A stretch of 26,457 nt of DNA. Source: Alphaproteobacteria bacterium (GTDB taxonomy: Bacteria; Pseudomonadota; Alphaproteobacteria; Rhizobiales; Devosiaceae). The translations under genes and the position numbers were made by a program. Shown in pieces: positions 15,606-23,079 of the stretch (within the stretch, counting starts at the first letter, position 1; each line of letters begins with the position of its first letter). The notes below the pieces were generated by a model. The model was not told where the DNA came from, did not search any database, and saw only the letters and a program-made list of their open reading frames with translations. Location of the stretch: contig JAJRRJ010000100.1 of NCBI GenBank assembly GCA_024279575.1, positions 1 to 26,457 on the forward strand, in the 5' to 3' direction.

Positions 15606-16765
15606 TTGCTGCGTCTTAGCAATGCTGATGCCAGAAAACTTTGGCTGAACACTACCGGGCTGGCGCAAACGCCAACCGGGCCGGTGGATGTTATGGCGCT
15701 TATCCGGCGGATGGGGTTTTTGCAGATTGATACCATCCGCAATGTCAGCCGTGCCCATCATCATATCCTGTGGAGCCGGAATCAGAATTACCGTGAAAAA
15801 ATGCTGTGGCCGCGCTTGGGTGAAACCGGGGATTTGTTCGAGCACTTTACCCATGATGCTTCGTTGATCCCCATGGAGTATTATCCCATGTGGGGGATGC
15901 AATTTGACCGACTCGGGAAACGCGTCGCAAAATGGTATCAGCCCGGGCTGGCCCGTGATGCGGTGCGTGCCGTTTATGATCGCATTGCGGCGGATGGGCC
16001 TTTGTCGACCCATGCATTTGATACAAAAGTTGAAGGTGAGCGTAAAATGTGGGCGCGGCCCCCCCATAAAAAGGCGCTGGATATGATGTGGTATCAGGGT
16101 AAATTGGCGACCTCACATCGACAGAATTTTACTAAATTTTATGATTTGGGAGAACGGGTTTTTCCAGTAGAACTTCGCGCTGAAAAGCATAGTGAGCAGG
16201 CGCAAACAGATTGGCTGTGCACGCAGGCGCTGGAACGGCTGAGCTTTGCCTCGGTTGGAGAAATTAAACGGTTTTGGGATGTGTTAAGTGCGCAGGAAGT
16301 CAAAGACTGGCTGAATGGGCGCGAGGGTGTTTTGAGGGTTGAGGTGGAGGGTGTTGATGGAAAGATGCATTTTGCTTTTGCCCCGACAGATATCGAGAAA
16401 ATTCTGGAAAAACGGATAGGCCAACATCTCGTTTGCGCATCATCAATCCGTTTGATCCTGCAATTCGGGATCGTAGTCGCCTGCAGCGCCTGTTCGGGTT
16501 TGAATATCGCAATGAAATGTTTGTACCAAAAGCCAAGCGCAAGTGGGGCTATTATGTTTATCCCTTACTTGAGGGGACCCGGTTTGTGGGGCGGATTGAA
16601 ATTAAGGCTGAGCGCGACAAAGGGCAAATGTATATCACCGGGTTCTGGCCGGAGCCGGGGGTGAAATGGGGGCGTAAGCGAAAAGAGAGTTTGGGGGCTG
16701 AACTGACTCGGTTCGCGCGGTTTGTCGGCATTGATAATGTGGATTGGCAATGCCGACAAATATAG
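15606..16765 (+). pseudogene. ycaQ: YcaQ/AlkX-like DNA glycosylase (HTH_42), frameshifted
   Basis: The first part, from TTG 15606, reads as a winged-helix crosslink-repair glycosylase of the YcaQ (AlkX) family. The opening LRLSNADARKLWLNTTGL matches the family, and the catalytic Q-I-D motif is Gln40-Asp42 in FLQIDTIRNV. The family C-terminus (NPFDPAIRDRSR, YEYR-like FEYRNEMF, KWGYYVYPLLEG, VGRIEIKAER) continues in a different frame up to 16765. The break lies at an A-run (16408-16412). One more A would give E-K-T-D-R-P-T-S-R-L-R-I-I-N-P-F-D-P in a single frame. Left as is, the first frame runs on to a stop at 16664 with an unrelated tail. No other lesion is seen, so the mutation is either recent or a sequencing error. 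It starts 12 bp after the aldehyde dehydrogenase gene. Its repair role is unrelated to the operon. Confidence 0.85.
16721..16760. repeat. 13-bp perfect inverted repeat at the convergent gene ends
   Basis: TTTGTCGGCATTG (16721-16733) and CAATGCCGACAAA (16748-16760) are exact inverted copies around a 14-nt loop. They lie in the last codons of the frameshifted ycaQ, just before the converging stop codon of the exported protein gene. No T-run follows on either strand beyond the stem's own A/T ends. It could act as a bidirectional transcript end or 3' stabiliser. Confidence 0.7.
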
Positions 16766-16776
16766 TGACTTGAGCA

Positions 16777-17463
16777 CTAATTGTGCGGGTTTTCCCCGGT
16801 TGCCATTGCCCAGTGGTGGGCTTGATGGTGCATGCCGCTGGCCATTAGGCCGTAAAAACCAAGTGCGGTTAGTTTTGGCAGATCCTCTTCAGGGACAATA
16901 ACGCGCAACCGCGCCCCATCGGGCAGCGTTTCTGCGGTATAATTCCACCCCTCAATACCTTGCATAATATCGGCGTGGGCCAGAACCATGCGCTGGATTG
17001 AAGGGGAAACGTTTTGTGCACCGGTCACCACAAACTCAAGACCCCCTTCAATGGAATTTGTCGTTGCGGTGGAATTTATGGTGACAACATCCATATCGCG
17101 CAAATGCTCTCGAAGCGTTGCAATGCTGACCTTGTTCCAATCCGTATCGGGATTAGCGCTTAGTTTGGCAACGATTTCGGCAATGGCGGCAAAGGCGCTC
17201 TGGCCAGGTTCTGACACAGGTGCCTTGTTTATGTTGGCTCCCATATTCATGCTGTTTTCACCCTGAGCGTGCTGCCTGCGTGAAGCGTGTTCCATTTCAG
17301 AGGCCCCCATGTTTTCCGAGTGCTCCGTGTTTTTGTCCTCTGGAATGTAGGTTTGGAACGGTTCGGTAGCCGGAATTATCAAAACTCCTTGTGCCATTGC
17401 GGGCAGGGAGGAAAGGGGCAGGGAAACTGAAAACAGGGCAAGTAAAAGAATGTACGGGCGCAT
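16777..17463 (-). CDS. exported Met/His-rich protein of unknown function
   Basis: The 228-residue protein has a Sec signal peptide (MRPYILLLALFSVSLPLSSLPAMA, cleavage after 24). A linker with several Met and His follows (about 47-75: ENMGASEMEHASRRQH, then SMNMG). A folded-looking region has the motif DTDWNKVSIATLREHLRDMD (107-126), and the C-terminus is Met/His-rich, MHHQAHHWAMATG (211-223). ATG 17463 was chosen over an earlier in-frame start at 17514 because it begins the signal peptide and has a GAGG Shine-Dalgarno. I recall similar DTDWSKV-type exported proteins in other bacteria but no established function. The Met/His pattern is compatible with copper or other metal binding in the periplasm; that is a guess. 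It is divergent from a Crp/Fnr-type regulator gene. Confidence 0.75.
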   Translation of the reverse strand: MRPYILLLALFSVSLPLSSLPAMAQGVLIIPATEPFQTYIPEDKNTEHSENMGASEMEHASRRQHAQGENSMNMGANINKAPVSEPGQSAFAAIAEIVAKLSANPDTDWNKVSIATLREHLRDMDVVTINSTATTNSIEGGLEFVVTGAQNVSPSIQRMVLAHADIMQGIEGWNYTAETLPDGARLRVIVPEEDLPKLTALGFYGLMASGMHHQAHHWAMATGENPHN

Positions 17464-17520
17464 GGGAGACCTCACTGGGGTTGAGTTGAGATTAACAATG
17501 GCACGGAGAGGCAATTTGTA

Positions 17521-17538
17521 ACATGACAGTGATCATGT
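17521..17538. promoter_or_regulatory. Crp/Fnr-type palindrome in the divergent promoter
   Basis: ACATGA-N6-TCATGT (17521-17526 and 17533-17538) is a perfect inverted repeat. Its geometry is that of Crp/Fnr-family sites (TGTGA-N6-TCACA for Crp). It lies 11 bp before the ATG of the Crp-like regulator and 57 bp from the divergent exported-protein start. Binding by that regulator is the simplest reading but is inferred. Confidence 0.6.
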
Positions 17539-17549
17539 AAGTGTGCGGG

Positions 17550-18080
17550 ATGGAAAAATTGTTTGTTCAACATCTGGATGCACTGCACTGGAGCTGTAAA
17601 ACTGTGACAACAGATGTATCTATTTTTGAGCGTGGAGACCCGGTTCGTTCATTTTACAGGGTCGAGAGCGGGGTGGTTCATCTGGTGCGCCGACAGGAAA
17701 ACGGCAATGTATTTATTTTGCAAAGGGCCCATAGCGGCAGTGTTCTGGGGGAGGCTTCATTATTTACCTCACATTATCATTGTTCGGCGGTGGCTGTGGA
17801 TACGTGCGTACTTAAAATTTACTCTACTGCGGACGTGAAAAAATTGATTGAGGGCGATGTAAAAGTTGCGTTGGCCTATGCTGAATATCTGGGGAAACAA
17901 TTGCGCGATGCCCGACTGCGCTCTGAAATCACATCTCTGCGACGGGTGTCTGAGCGGCTGGACGCCTGGTTGATCTGGCATCAAAACAGCCTACCTGAAA
18001 AAGGGACGTGGAACCGGGTTGCGGATGAAATCGGGGTCAGTCCTGAAGCACTTTATCGCGAGCTTGCCCGGCGTCGATAA
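17550..18080 (+). CDS. Crp/Fnr-family transcription regulator, short form
   Basis: This 176-residue regulator has a cyclic-nucleotide-binding-fold domain (about 20-105; FERGDPVRSFYRVESGVVHL and GSVLGEASLFTSHYHCSA). A dimerisation helix (about 105-140) and a helix-turn-helix (about 150-173; WNRVADEIGVSPEALYRELA) follow. It stops at ELARRR, right after the recognition helix, so the beta wing of canonical Crp is missing. It lacks an Fnr-type N-terminal cysteine cluster, so an iron-sulfur sensor is unlikely. An in-frame GTG at 17541 is an alternative start; neither has a convincing Shine-Dalgarno. It shares a promoter region, containing a Crp-type palindrome, with the exported Met/His-rich protein. 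Regulation of that gene is likely; the signal is unknown. Confidence 0.88.
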   Translation: MEKLFVQHLDALHWSCKTVTTDVSIFERGDPVRSFYRVESGVVHLVRRQENGNVFILQRAHSGSVLGEASLFTSHYHCSAVAVDTCVLKIYSTADVKKLIEGDVKVALAYAEYLGKQLRDARLRSEITSLRRVSERLDAWLIWHQNSLPEKGTWNRVADEIGVSPEALYRELARRR

Positions 18081-18147
18081 ATCTTGCCCGTTAATACTGA
18101 AACATGGCATCATTTTTTGGTGCTGATAAAATCATACTGGAAAATTC

Positions 18148-18894
18148 ATGAGACTTAAAAACAAAACATCGATCGTAACCGGGGGCGCATCAGGCTTTGG
18201 TGCAGGAATCGTGCGAAAATTTGTTGCCGAGGGTGCGCGGGTGATGATTGCGGACATAAATGAAACCGGCGCAAAGGCGCTGGCAAACGAATTGGGGGAT
18301 ATGTGCGTGGCTCAGAGGGTGGATGTGGCGGATGGTTCAAGTGTCAAAGCGATGATGGAGGCGGCAATCGCTGAATTTGGTGCGGTTGATATTGTGGTGA
18401 ATAACGCCGGTGTTACCCACCTGCCAAATGCGCTGGAAGATATTTGCGAAGAAGATTTTGATCGGGTCCTGGCCATCAACGCCAAGTCAGTTTACCTGAG
18501 TGCAAAGCATATTGTTCCCCATATGAAAGGGAATAAAAGTGGCGCGATATTAAACGTGGCTTCAACTGCGGGGGTTTCGCCCCGTCCACGCCTGAGCTGG
18601 TATAATGCTTCAAAGGGGTGGATGATCACAGCAACAAAGTCCATGGCGGTGGAGTTGGCTCCGTTTGGAATTCGGGTTAATGCCATCAACCCCGTTGCCG
18701 GGGAAACCCCGCTTTTGCAGAGCTTTATGGGTGAAGATACCCCTGAAATCCGAGCCAGGTTTTTATCAACTATTCCCCTGGGCCGGTTTTCTCAACCTGA
18801 AGATATGGGTAATGCTGTGTGCTTTTTATGTTCGGATGAAGCAAGCATGATTACAGGCGTTGCGATGGAAGTTGATGGGGGGCGGTGCATTTGA
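18148..18894 (+). CDS. short-chain dehydrogenase/reductase (classical SDR)
   Basis: This 248-residue Rossmann-fold oxidoreductase has cofactor motif TGGASGFG (11-18). Asp36 at the end of strand 2 favours NAD over NADP. The NNAG motif lies at 85-88 and the catalytic tetrad is Asn111, Ser139, Tyr152 and Lys156 (YNASK). The late block VNAINPVAGETPLL and the C-terminal GVAMEVDGGRCI are classical SDR features, resembling 3-oxoacyl-ACP reductase or glucose 1-dehydrogenase-like enzymes. The substrate cannot be deduced. It lies 67 bp after the Crp-like regulator and converges with the alpha/beta hydrolase gene, 11 bp away. Confidence 0.93.
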   Translation: MRLKNKTSIVTGGASGFGAGIVRKFVAEGARVMIADINETGAKALANELGDMCVAQRVDVADGSSVKAMMEAAIAEFGAVDIVVNNAGVTHLPNALEDICEEDFDRVLAINAKSVYLSAKHIVPHMKGNKSGAILNVASTAGVSPRPRLSWYNASKGWMITATKSMAVELAPFGIRVNAINPVAGETPLLQSFMGEDTPEIRARFLSTIPLGRFSQPEDMGNAVCFLCSDEASMITGVAMEVDGGRCI

Positions 18895-18905
18895 GCGGGG
18901 CCGGG

Positions 18906-19706
18906 TCATAGGGGGTGTCTTTCAAGAAAGGTCGTGATGGAATTTGCTACTCTTTTAGGTTTTTCCCAGTGGATGGAATGGGCGATGTTGTCCAGCGTTT
19001 CAAAGGTGACATCGGGAAGCCGGGAGAATGACTTTTTCACCGCGTCGGGGGGGAACGCGCGGTCCAGTTCGCCAGTAATTGAAAGAACAGGTGCGGCAAT
19101 AGTATCCAGATCAAGCGGTTTGATATTTTTGAACATTTGAACCTGGCTTTGAAATTTTTCAGGGGACGGGCGATAAACATAAGAAGCTGCGGATGCAGCT
19201 GCTGCACTGAGGGCTTTTTCAGATTCAAAGAAATTAGAAGAAAAAATGGTGGGGAGCATAAGCTTAAACCAATCAATTGACTGCATATCGGATTTGTAAA
19301 GCTTTAGCATTTTATCAAAATAGTAGATGGATTCAGTGCTTGGAACATTGGCAGAGGCTAAAGAGACGAGTGTGCCAATGCGATCAGGAAATGCTTTGGC
19401 CAGCCGTAGCCCGATTAAGCCGCCAAGGGAATGGCCGACAATATGGGCGCGTTCAATTTGATAATGATCAAGGACAGAAATGGCGTCCTTCATCAGATCA
19501 TCAATATTCCAGTTTTGATCCTGTGAATGTGTACGACCGGCTCCGCGGTTGTCAAAATTAAGCAGGGTGTAGTTTTTTTCCAGCAACGGAGTAAGCGGCG
19601 CCCAACTTGATACATCACTCATCATGCCGGCAATTAAAAGCACTGGTTGGCCACTGCCCTGGGTGCTGGAAAAAATTTCTGCATCTTTTGTCTTTATCAA
19701 AGTCAT
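18906..19706 (-). CDS. alpha/beta-fold hydrolase
   Basis: This 266-residue cytoplasmic enzyme has an alpha/beta hydrolase core. The nucleophile elbow is GHSLGG with Ser93, the acid is Asp215 in TGELDRAFPP and the base is His243 in NIAHSIHWEKP. The oxyanion-hole region AGMMSDVSSW and the FDNRGAGRT motif (51-59) are typical. The sequence resembles esterases, lactonases (such as 3-oxoadipate enol-lactonase) and related hydrolases of small ring-cleavage or ester substrates. The substrate is not assignable. It is transcribed away from the TPR gene (61-bp divergent gap) and converges on the SDR gene. Confidence 0.9.
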   Translation of the reverse strand: MTLIKTKDAEIFSSTQGSGQPVLLIAGMMSDVSSWAPLTPLLEKNYTLLNFDNRGAGRTHSQDQNWNIDDLMKDAISVLDHYQIERAHIVGHSLGGLIGLRLAKAFPDRIGTLVSLASANVPSTESIYYFDKMLKLYKSDMQSIDWFKLMLPTIFSSNFFESEKALSAAAASAASYVYRPSPEKFQSQVQMFKNIKPLDLDTIAAPVLSITGELDRAFPPDAVKKSFSRLPDVTFETLDNIAHSIHWEKPKRVANSITTFLERHPL

Positions 19707-19767
19707 TTGGAGGGCCTTTGTGATGTGGATACTTGGATGTAAGGTAAAACCATAGGGGAGTGAAAAT
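19707..19767. promoter_or_regulatory. divergent promoter region, hydrolase / TPR gene
   Basis: This 61-bp gap between two divergent starts must carry both promoters or share sites with coding ends. The TPR gene has a strong AGGGGAGTGA Shine-Dalgarno. No convincing palindrome or -35/-10 pair was recognised. Confidence 0.3.
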
Positions 19768-21123
19768 ATGTCACAGGACTATTTGGGCAATGTGGTTACC
19801 GGGGCGGATGCTGGCACGCTTGCTGGCATAAATGATTTTATCGGTGGGTTTTTGGGGTATCAGAAACGTGCTGTCAATGTGCTCGCTGCGGCGGATGCTG
19901 ACCCGCAAAATGTTCTGGCCAGTGTTTATGCCGGTTTTATCTGGATGTTTCTGGAGGCCAGTGAGGCACCGAAAAAGGCGGCCAGGTATTTGGCGCAGGC
20001 GCAAGGGGGCGTGCATCTGGTGACAGAGCGTGAACAGATGCTGGTGGAGGTGCTTCAAAAATGGATTGTAAACGATATTCCTGGTGCATTGGCTGTTGGT
20101 GAAGCTATTGCGCGAAATTTTCCCAATGACTTACTGAATGTAAAATTGCACAAATATTTCAATTTTAATCTGGGGAACTCATCGGGGATGTTGCGCATTG
20201 TAAAAATGGTGGAAGCTCACCATCAGGATAATGCCAACTATTATGGGATGGAGGCATTTTGTTATGAGCAATGTCATTTGCTTGAAAAAGCGGAACGTTC
20301 GGCGCGGCGGGGTCTTGAAATAAACCCGGATGAACCCTGGGCGCAGCATGCTTTGGCCCATGTGATGTTAACGCAAGGGCGCATTCGGGAGGGCGCGGAT
20401 TTTATGAAAAAGTCCTCGGCCTGCTGGCAGGATCTGAATTCATTTATGTTCACCCATAATTGGTGGCACACGGCTTTGTTTGATTTGTCTCTGGGGGATT
20501 ATGAGAGCGTTTTTGCAGCCTATGACGGCAATGTCTGGGGACAGGAAAAAGATTTTTCACAGGACCAGATCGGAGCCGTTGCTTTGTTGGCACGCATGGA
20601 AATAGCGGGACTTGATGTGGGGGATCGCTGGATGGATGTGGCCAGACATCTCAAGGCGCGTGCCAGGGATACCGTACAGCCGTTTTTAACAATTCAGTAT
20701 CTTTATGGACTGGCGCGGGCTGAATATGGGGAGGCGGATGAGCTGATGGCTGCGGTGGAGGAGCGGGCGGCAGGCGCTGCTGAATTCGAGCGCGAGGCAT
20801 GGGCAAATGTAGCATTGCCAGCGTGTAGGGGAGTGTTGGCGCTGGCGCGTAACAGGCCTGAGGAAGCTGTGCGGGAACTGGAAGTTGCGTTGCCCAAAAT
20901 GGCGGCCATCGGGGGCAGTCATGCCCAGCGTGACCTGTTTGAGCAATTATTGCTTGATGCGCACTTGAAATGCGAGAATTTTGGAGTGGCGCAACAAATG
21001 ATGGAAATGCGCCGGATATATGATCCTGACGGGGTGCCGCTTAATACGATGTTGGCAGGGGTTTATGAAAAGCTTGACCTGCCTGAAGAAGCGGAAGAAG
21101 CCCGCGCCAGAAATTATGGATAA
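19768..21123 (+). CDS. TTC38-like tetratricopeptide repeat protein
   Basis: This 451-residue soluble helical protein has no signal peptide. The block LEKAERSARRGLEINPDEPWAQHALAHVM (about 172-200) is a TPR unit. With the following EGADFMKKSS and FTHNWWHTALFDLSLGDYE it matches, from memory, the conserved core of eukaryotic tetratricopeptide repeat protein 38. Shared features include the HxxxH of HALAHVM (194-198) and HN-x-WH (230-234), and the later DVGDRWMDVARHLKAR block. Such closely spaced invariant histidines suggest an enzymatic or metal-binding role beyond scaffolding. No biochemical function is established that I know of. It is followed by the NylC-like hydrolase gene after 32 bp, so the two are probably co-transcribed. 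Confidence 0.82.
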   Translation: MSQDYLGNVVTGADAGTLAGINDFIGGFLGYQKRAVNVLAAADADPQNVLASVYAGFIWMFLEASEAPKKAARYLAQAQGGVHLVTEREQMLVEVLQKWIVNDIPGALAVGEAIARNFPNDLLNVKLHKYFNFNLGNSSGMLRIVKMVEAHHQDNANYYGMEAFCYEQCHLLEKAERSARRGLEINPDEPWAQHALAHVMLTQGRIREGADFMKKSSACWQDLNSFMFTHNWWHTALFDLSLGDYESVFAAYDGNVWGQEKDFSQDQIGAVALLARMEIAGLDVGDRWMDVARHLKARARDTVQPFLTIQYLYGLARAEYGEADELMAAVEERAAGAAEFEREAWANVALPACRGVLALARNRPEEAVRELEVALPKMAAIGGSHAQRDLFEQLLLDAHLKCENFGVAQQMMEMRRIYDPDGVPLNTMLAGVYEKLDLPEEAEEARARNYG

Positions 21124-21155
21124 TTTACTTAACGTTTTATATGGATGGCCAATAA

Positions 21156-22163
21156 ATGAAGCCGGGTAAGCGAAACCTGATTACGGATGTGGCGGGGCTT
21201 TTTGTCGGCAGCGCCACTGACCAGAATATTAAAACCGGGGTGACGGTGCTTACTGCCGATAGGCCCTTTGTTGCGGCGGTAGACGTTATGGGGGGCGCGC
21301 CGGGAACGCGCGACACGGACCTTTTAGCCCCGGACAAGTCAGTTGAGGGGGTGGATGCGCTGGTGCTTTCGGGTGGGTCGGCTTTTGGGCTTGATGCACC
21401 GGGGGGTGTGGTGGATGTTTTGGCCCGGCGGGGGCGTGGATTTGAAGTTGGCCCGGTAAATGTGCCCATTGTACCAGGGGCAATACTCTTTGATCTGATC
21501 AATGGTGGAAATAAAAACTGGACGTTAAATCCCTATCGCGCGCTGGGCGTTGAGGCGCTTGAGGTGGTGGGGGAAATGTTTGACCTTGGCTCTGTTGGGG
21601 CGGGGGCCGGCGCAACTTCGGCCAGTTTGAAAGGGGGGTTGGGGTCAGCCTCTATTGTTCTTGAAAATGGTATAACGGTGGGGGCGCTGGTGGCGGCGAA
21701 CCCTACGGGGCAGGTTAATGTGGGTGAAACGGCGCATTTTTGGGCCGGGGCGTTTGAAATGGGGGATGAGTTTGGCGGTCTGGGGCCATTGGGAGAGCGG
21801 GTCAGTTTTGAAATGGCGGCGCGCACCAAGCAGGACTTTGTGCGGCAGGGGGCCAATACAACGATTGCAATTGTTGCAACCGACGCCCAATTGAGCAATG
21901 CGCAAGCCAAGCGCTTGGCCATTGCGGCCCAGGACGGCATTGGTCGGGCGATCGTACCCGCGCATACGCCTGTGGATGGGGATCTTGTTTTTGTTGCGGC
22001 GACGGGCAAAAAGGCATTAAATGAACCTATTATGGATTTGGCAATGCTGGGTCATGCGGGGGCGGTATGCCTGTCGCGGGCAATTGCCCGGGGAATTTAT
22101 GAGGCGCACCGGGAGCCAGGGGATGTTTTTCCCACCTGGAAAGACAGGTTTTTGTCAAAGTAA
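21156..22163 (+). CDS. P1/S58-family self-cleaving hydrolase (NylC/DmpA-like)
   Basis: This 335-residue member of the DmpA/NylC superfamily (Peptidase_S58) is synthesised as a precursor that splits itself into two subunits. The N-terminal GLFVGSATD, MGGAPGTRDTDLL and ALVLSGGSAFGLDA blocks, the glycine-rich VGAGAGATSASLKGGLGSAS (about 148-166) and the nucleophile motif GANTTIAIVATDAQL (232-246) are present. Cleavage is expected between Asn234 and Thr235. The N-T junction is the NylC type rather than the G-S junction of DmpA. Relatives act on 6-aminohexanoate oligomers, beta-peptides or D-amino acid amides. Here a natural amide or small peptide is more likely. It sits between the TTC38-like and ThuA-like genes, with short gaps on both sides. 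Confidence 0.9.
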   Translation: MKPGKRNLITDVAGLFVGSATDQNIKTGVTVLTADRPFVAAVDVMGGAPGTRDTDLLAPDKSVEGVDALVLSGGSAFGLDAPGGVVDVLARRGRGFEVGPVNVPIVPGAILFDLINGGNKNWTLNPYRALGVEALEVVGEMFDLGSVGAGAGATSASLKGGLGSASIVLENGITVGALVAANPTGQVNVGETAHFWAGAFEMGDEFGGLGPLGERVSFEMAARTKQDFVRQGANTTIAIVATDAQLSNAQAKRLAIAAQDGIGRAIVPAHTPVDGDLVFVAATGKKALNEPIMDLAMLGHAGAVCLSRAIARGIYEAHREPGDVFPTWKDRFLSK

Positions 22164-22197
22164 TTAAGACGACGGGTTTGATTCAAAGGAAAATAAA

Positions 22198-22983
22198 ATG
22201 AAATTGCGCGCAACTATCTGGGGCGAAAATGTTCACGAAACAACCAACCAAAACGTTTCGGATATTTATCCTGAGGGGATGCACAGCCAGATCGCCAAAA
22301 TGGTGGGGGCTGAAGGAGACATTGAAACACGTACCGCCACCTTGCAGCAAAAGGAGCATGGATTAACGGACGAAGTGCTTAAAAACACTGATGTTCTGCT
22401 TTGGTGGGGGCATGCTGCCCATGGGGACGTGAAGGATGAAATTGTTGAGCGGGTGATGCGGCGGGTGTGGCAGGGCATGGGGTTGATTGTGTTGCATTCG
22501 GGGCACTTTTCGAAAATTTTCAAACGTCTGATGGGAACCCCGTGCGCATTGAAATGGCGTGAAGCGGGGGAGCGGGAACGTATCTGGGTGGTTAATCCCA
22601 GCCACCCGATTGCTAAAGGACTGCCTCAATATTTTGAGCTGGAAAATGAAGAAATGTACGGGGAGCCATTTTCAGTGCCTGAGCCAATGGAGACCGTGTT
22701 TATTTCCTGGTATCAGGGGGGCGAGGTTTTCCGCTCGGGCCTGACCTATAAAAGGGGTGCTGGAAAAATTTTCTATTTTCAGCCGGGCCATGAAACCTAC
22801 CCCACCTATTATGATGAGAATATCGGGATTGTTTTGAGAAATTCTGTGCGCTGGGCTTTTAATGAAAACGCGACTTTTGCCGATCCGGGTGATGCGCCAA
22901 ATGTGCCAACCGGGGAGGCGCCTGAAAAAATTGAGGAACGTGGCCTGAAACTGCATAAGGATGGGGAGGCAGGCCTGCGCTAA
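22198..22983 (+). CDS. thuA: ThuA-like sugar utilisation protein
   Basis: This 261-residue cytoplasmic protein is of the ThuA family (class-I glutamine-amidotransferase-like fold). It has the opening VTIWGEN-like KLRATIWGENVHE, the block VLLWWGHAAHGDV (65-77), GLIVLHSGHFSKIFKRLMGT and the late GRIFYFQPGHETYPTYY-type block (GAGKIFYFQPGHETY). In rhizobia thuA and thuB act in trehalose/disaccharide utilisation, where a 3-keto derivative is formed. Here a Gfo/Idh/MocA gene that could be thuB lies one gene downstream. The Shine-Dalgarno AAAGGAAA precedes the ATG. The family is sure; which disaccharide is handled is inference. Confidence 0.9.
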   Translation: MKLRATIWGENVHETTNQNVSDIYPEGMHSQIAKMVGAEGDIETRTATLQQKEHGLTDEVLKNTDVLLWWGHAAHGDVKDEIVERVMRRVWQGMGLIVLHSGHFSKIFKRLMGTPCALKWREAGERERIWVVNPSHPIAKGLPQYFELENEEMYGEPFSVPEPMETVFISWYQGGEVFRSGLTYKRGAGKIFYFQPGHETYPTYYDENIGIVLRNSVRWAFNENATFADPGDAPNVPTGEAPEKIEERGLKLHKDGEAGLR

Positions 22984-23079
22984 GTCACTACCATATGGTA
23001 TTTTTTTGAACTTATTTGCTCGTGTAATGTGGGAAATCGAATCAACCGAACACTGAATGAGTGAAGAGGATTATTGAAT

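Noticed and set aside
15564..16067. Long minus-strand open frame opposite the ycaQ-like gene
   Set aside because: It lies fully opposite a gene with clear family motifs, and its translation shows no recognisable domain or ribosome binding site.
17464..17514. N-terminal extension of the Met/His-rich protein
   Set aside because: ATG 17463 starts a proper signal peptide and has its own Shine-Dalgarno; the extension would place 17 extra residues before it.
22989..23007. TACCATATGGTA palindrome followed by seven T as a terminator after the ThuA gene
   Set aside because: As RNA it gives only a four-base-pair AT-rich stem, too weak for a confident intrinsic terminator; it may be a chance palindrome.
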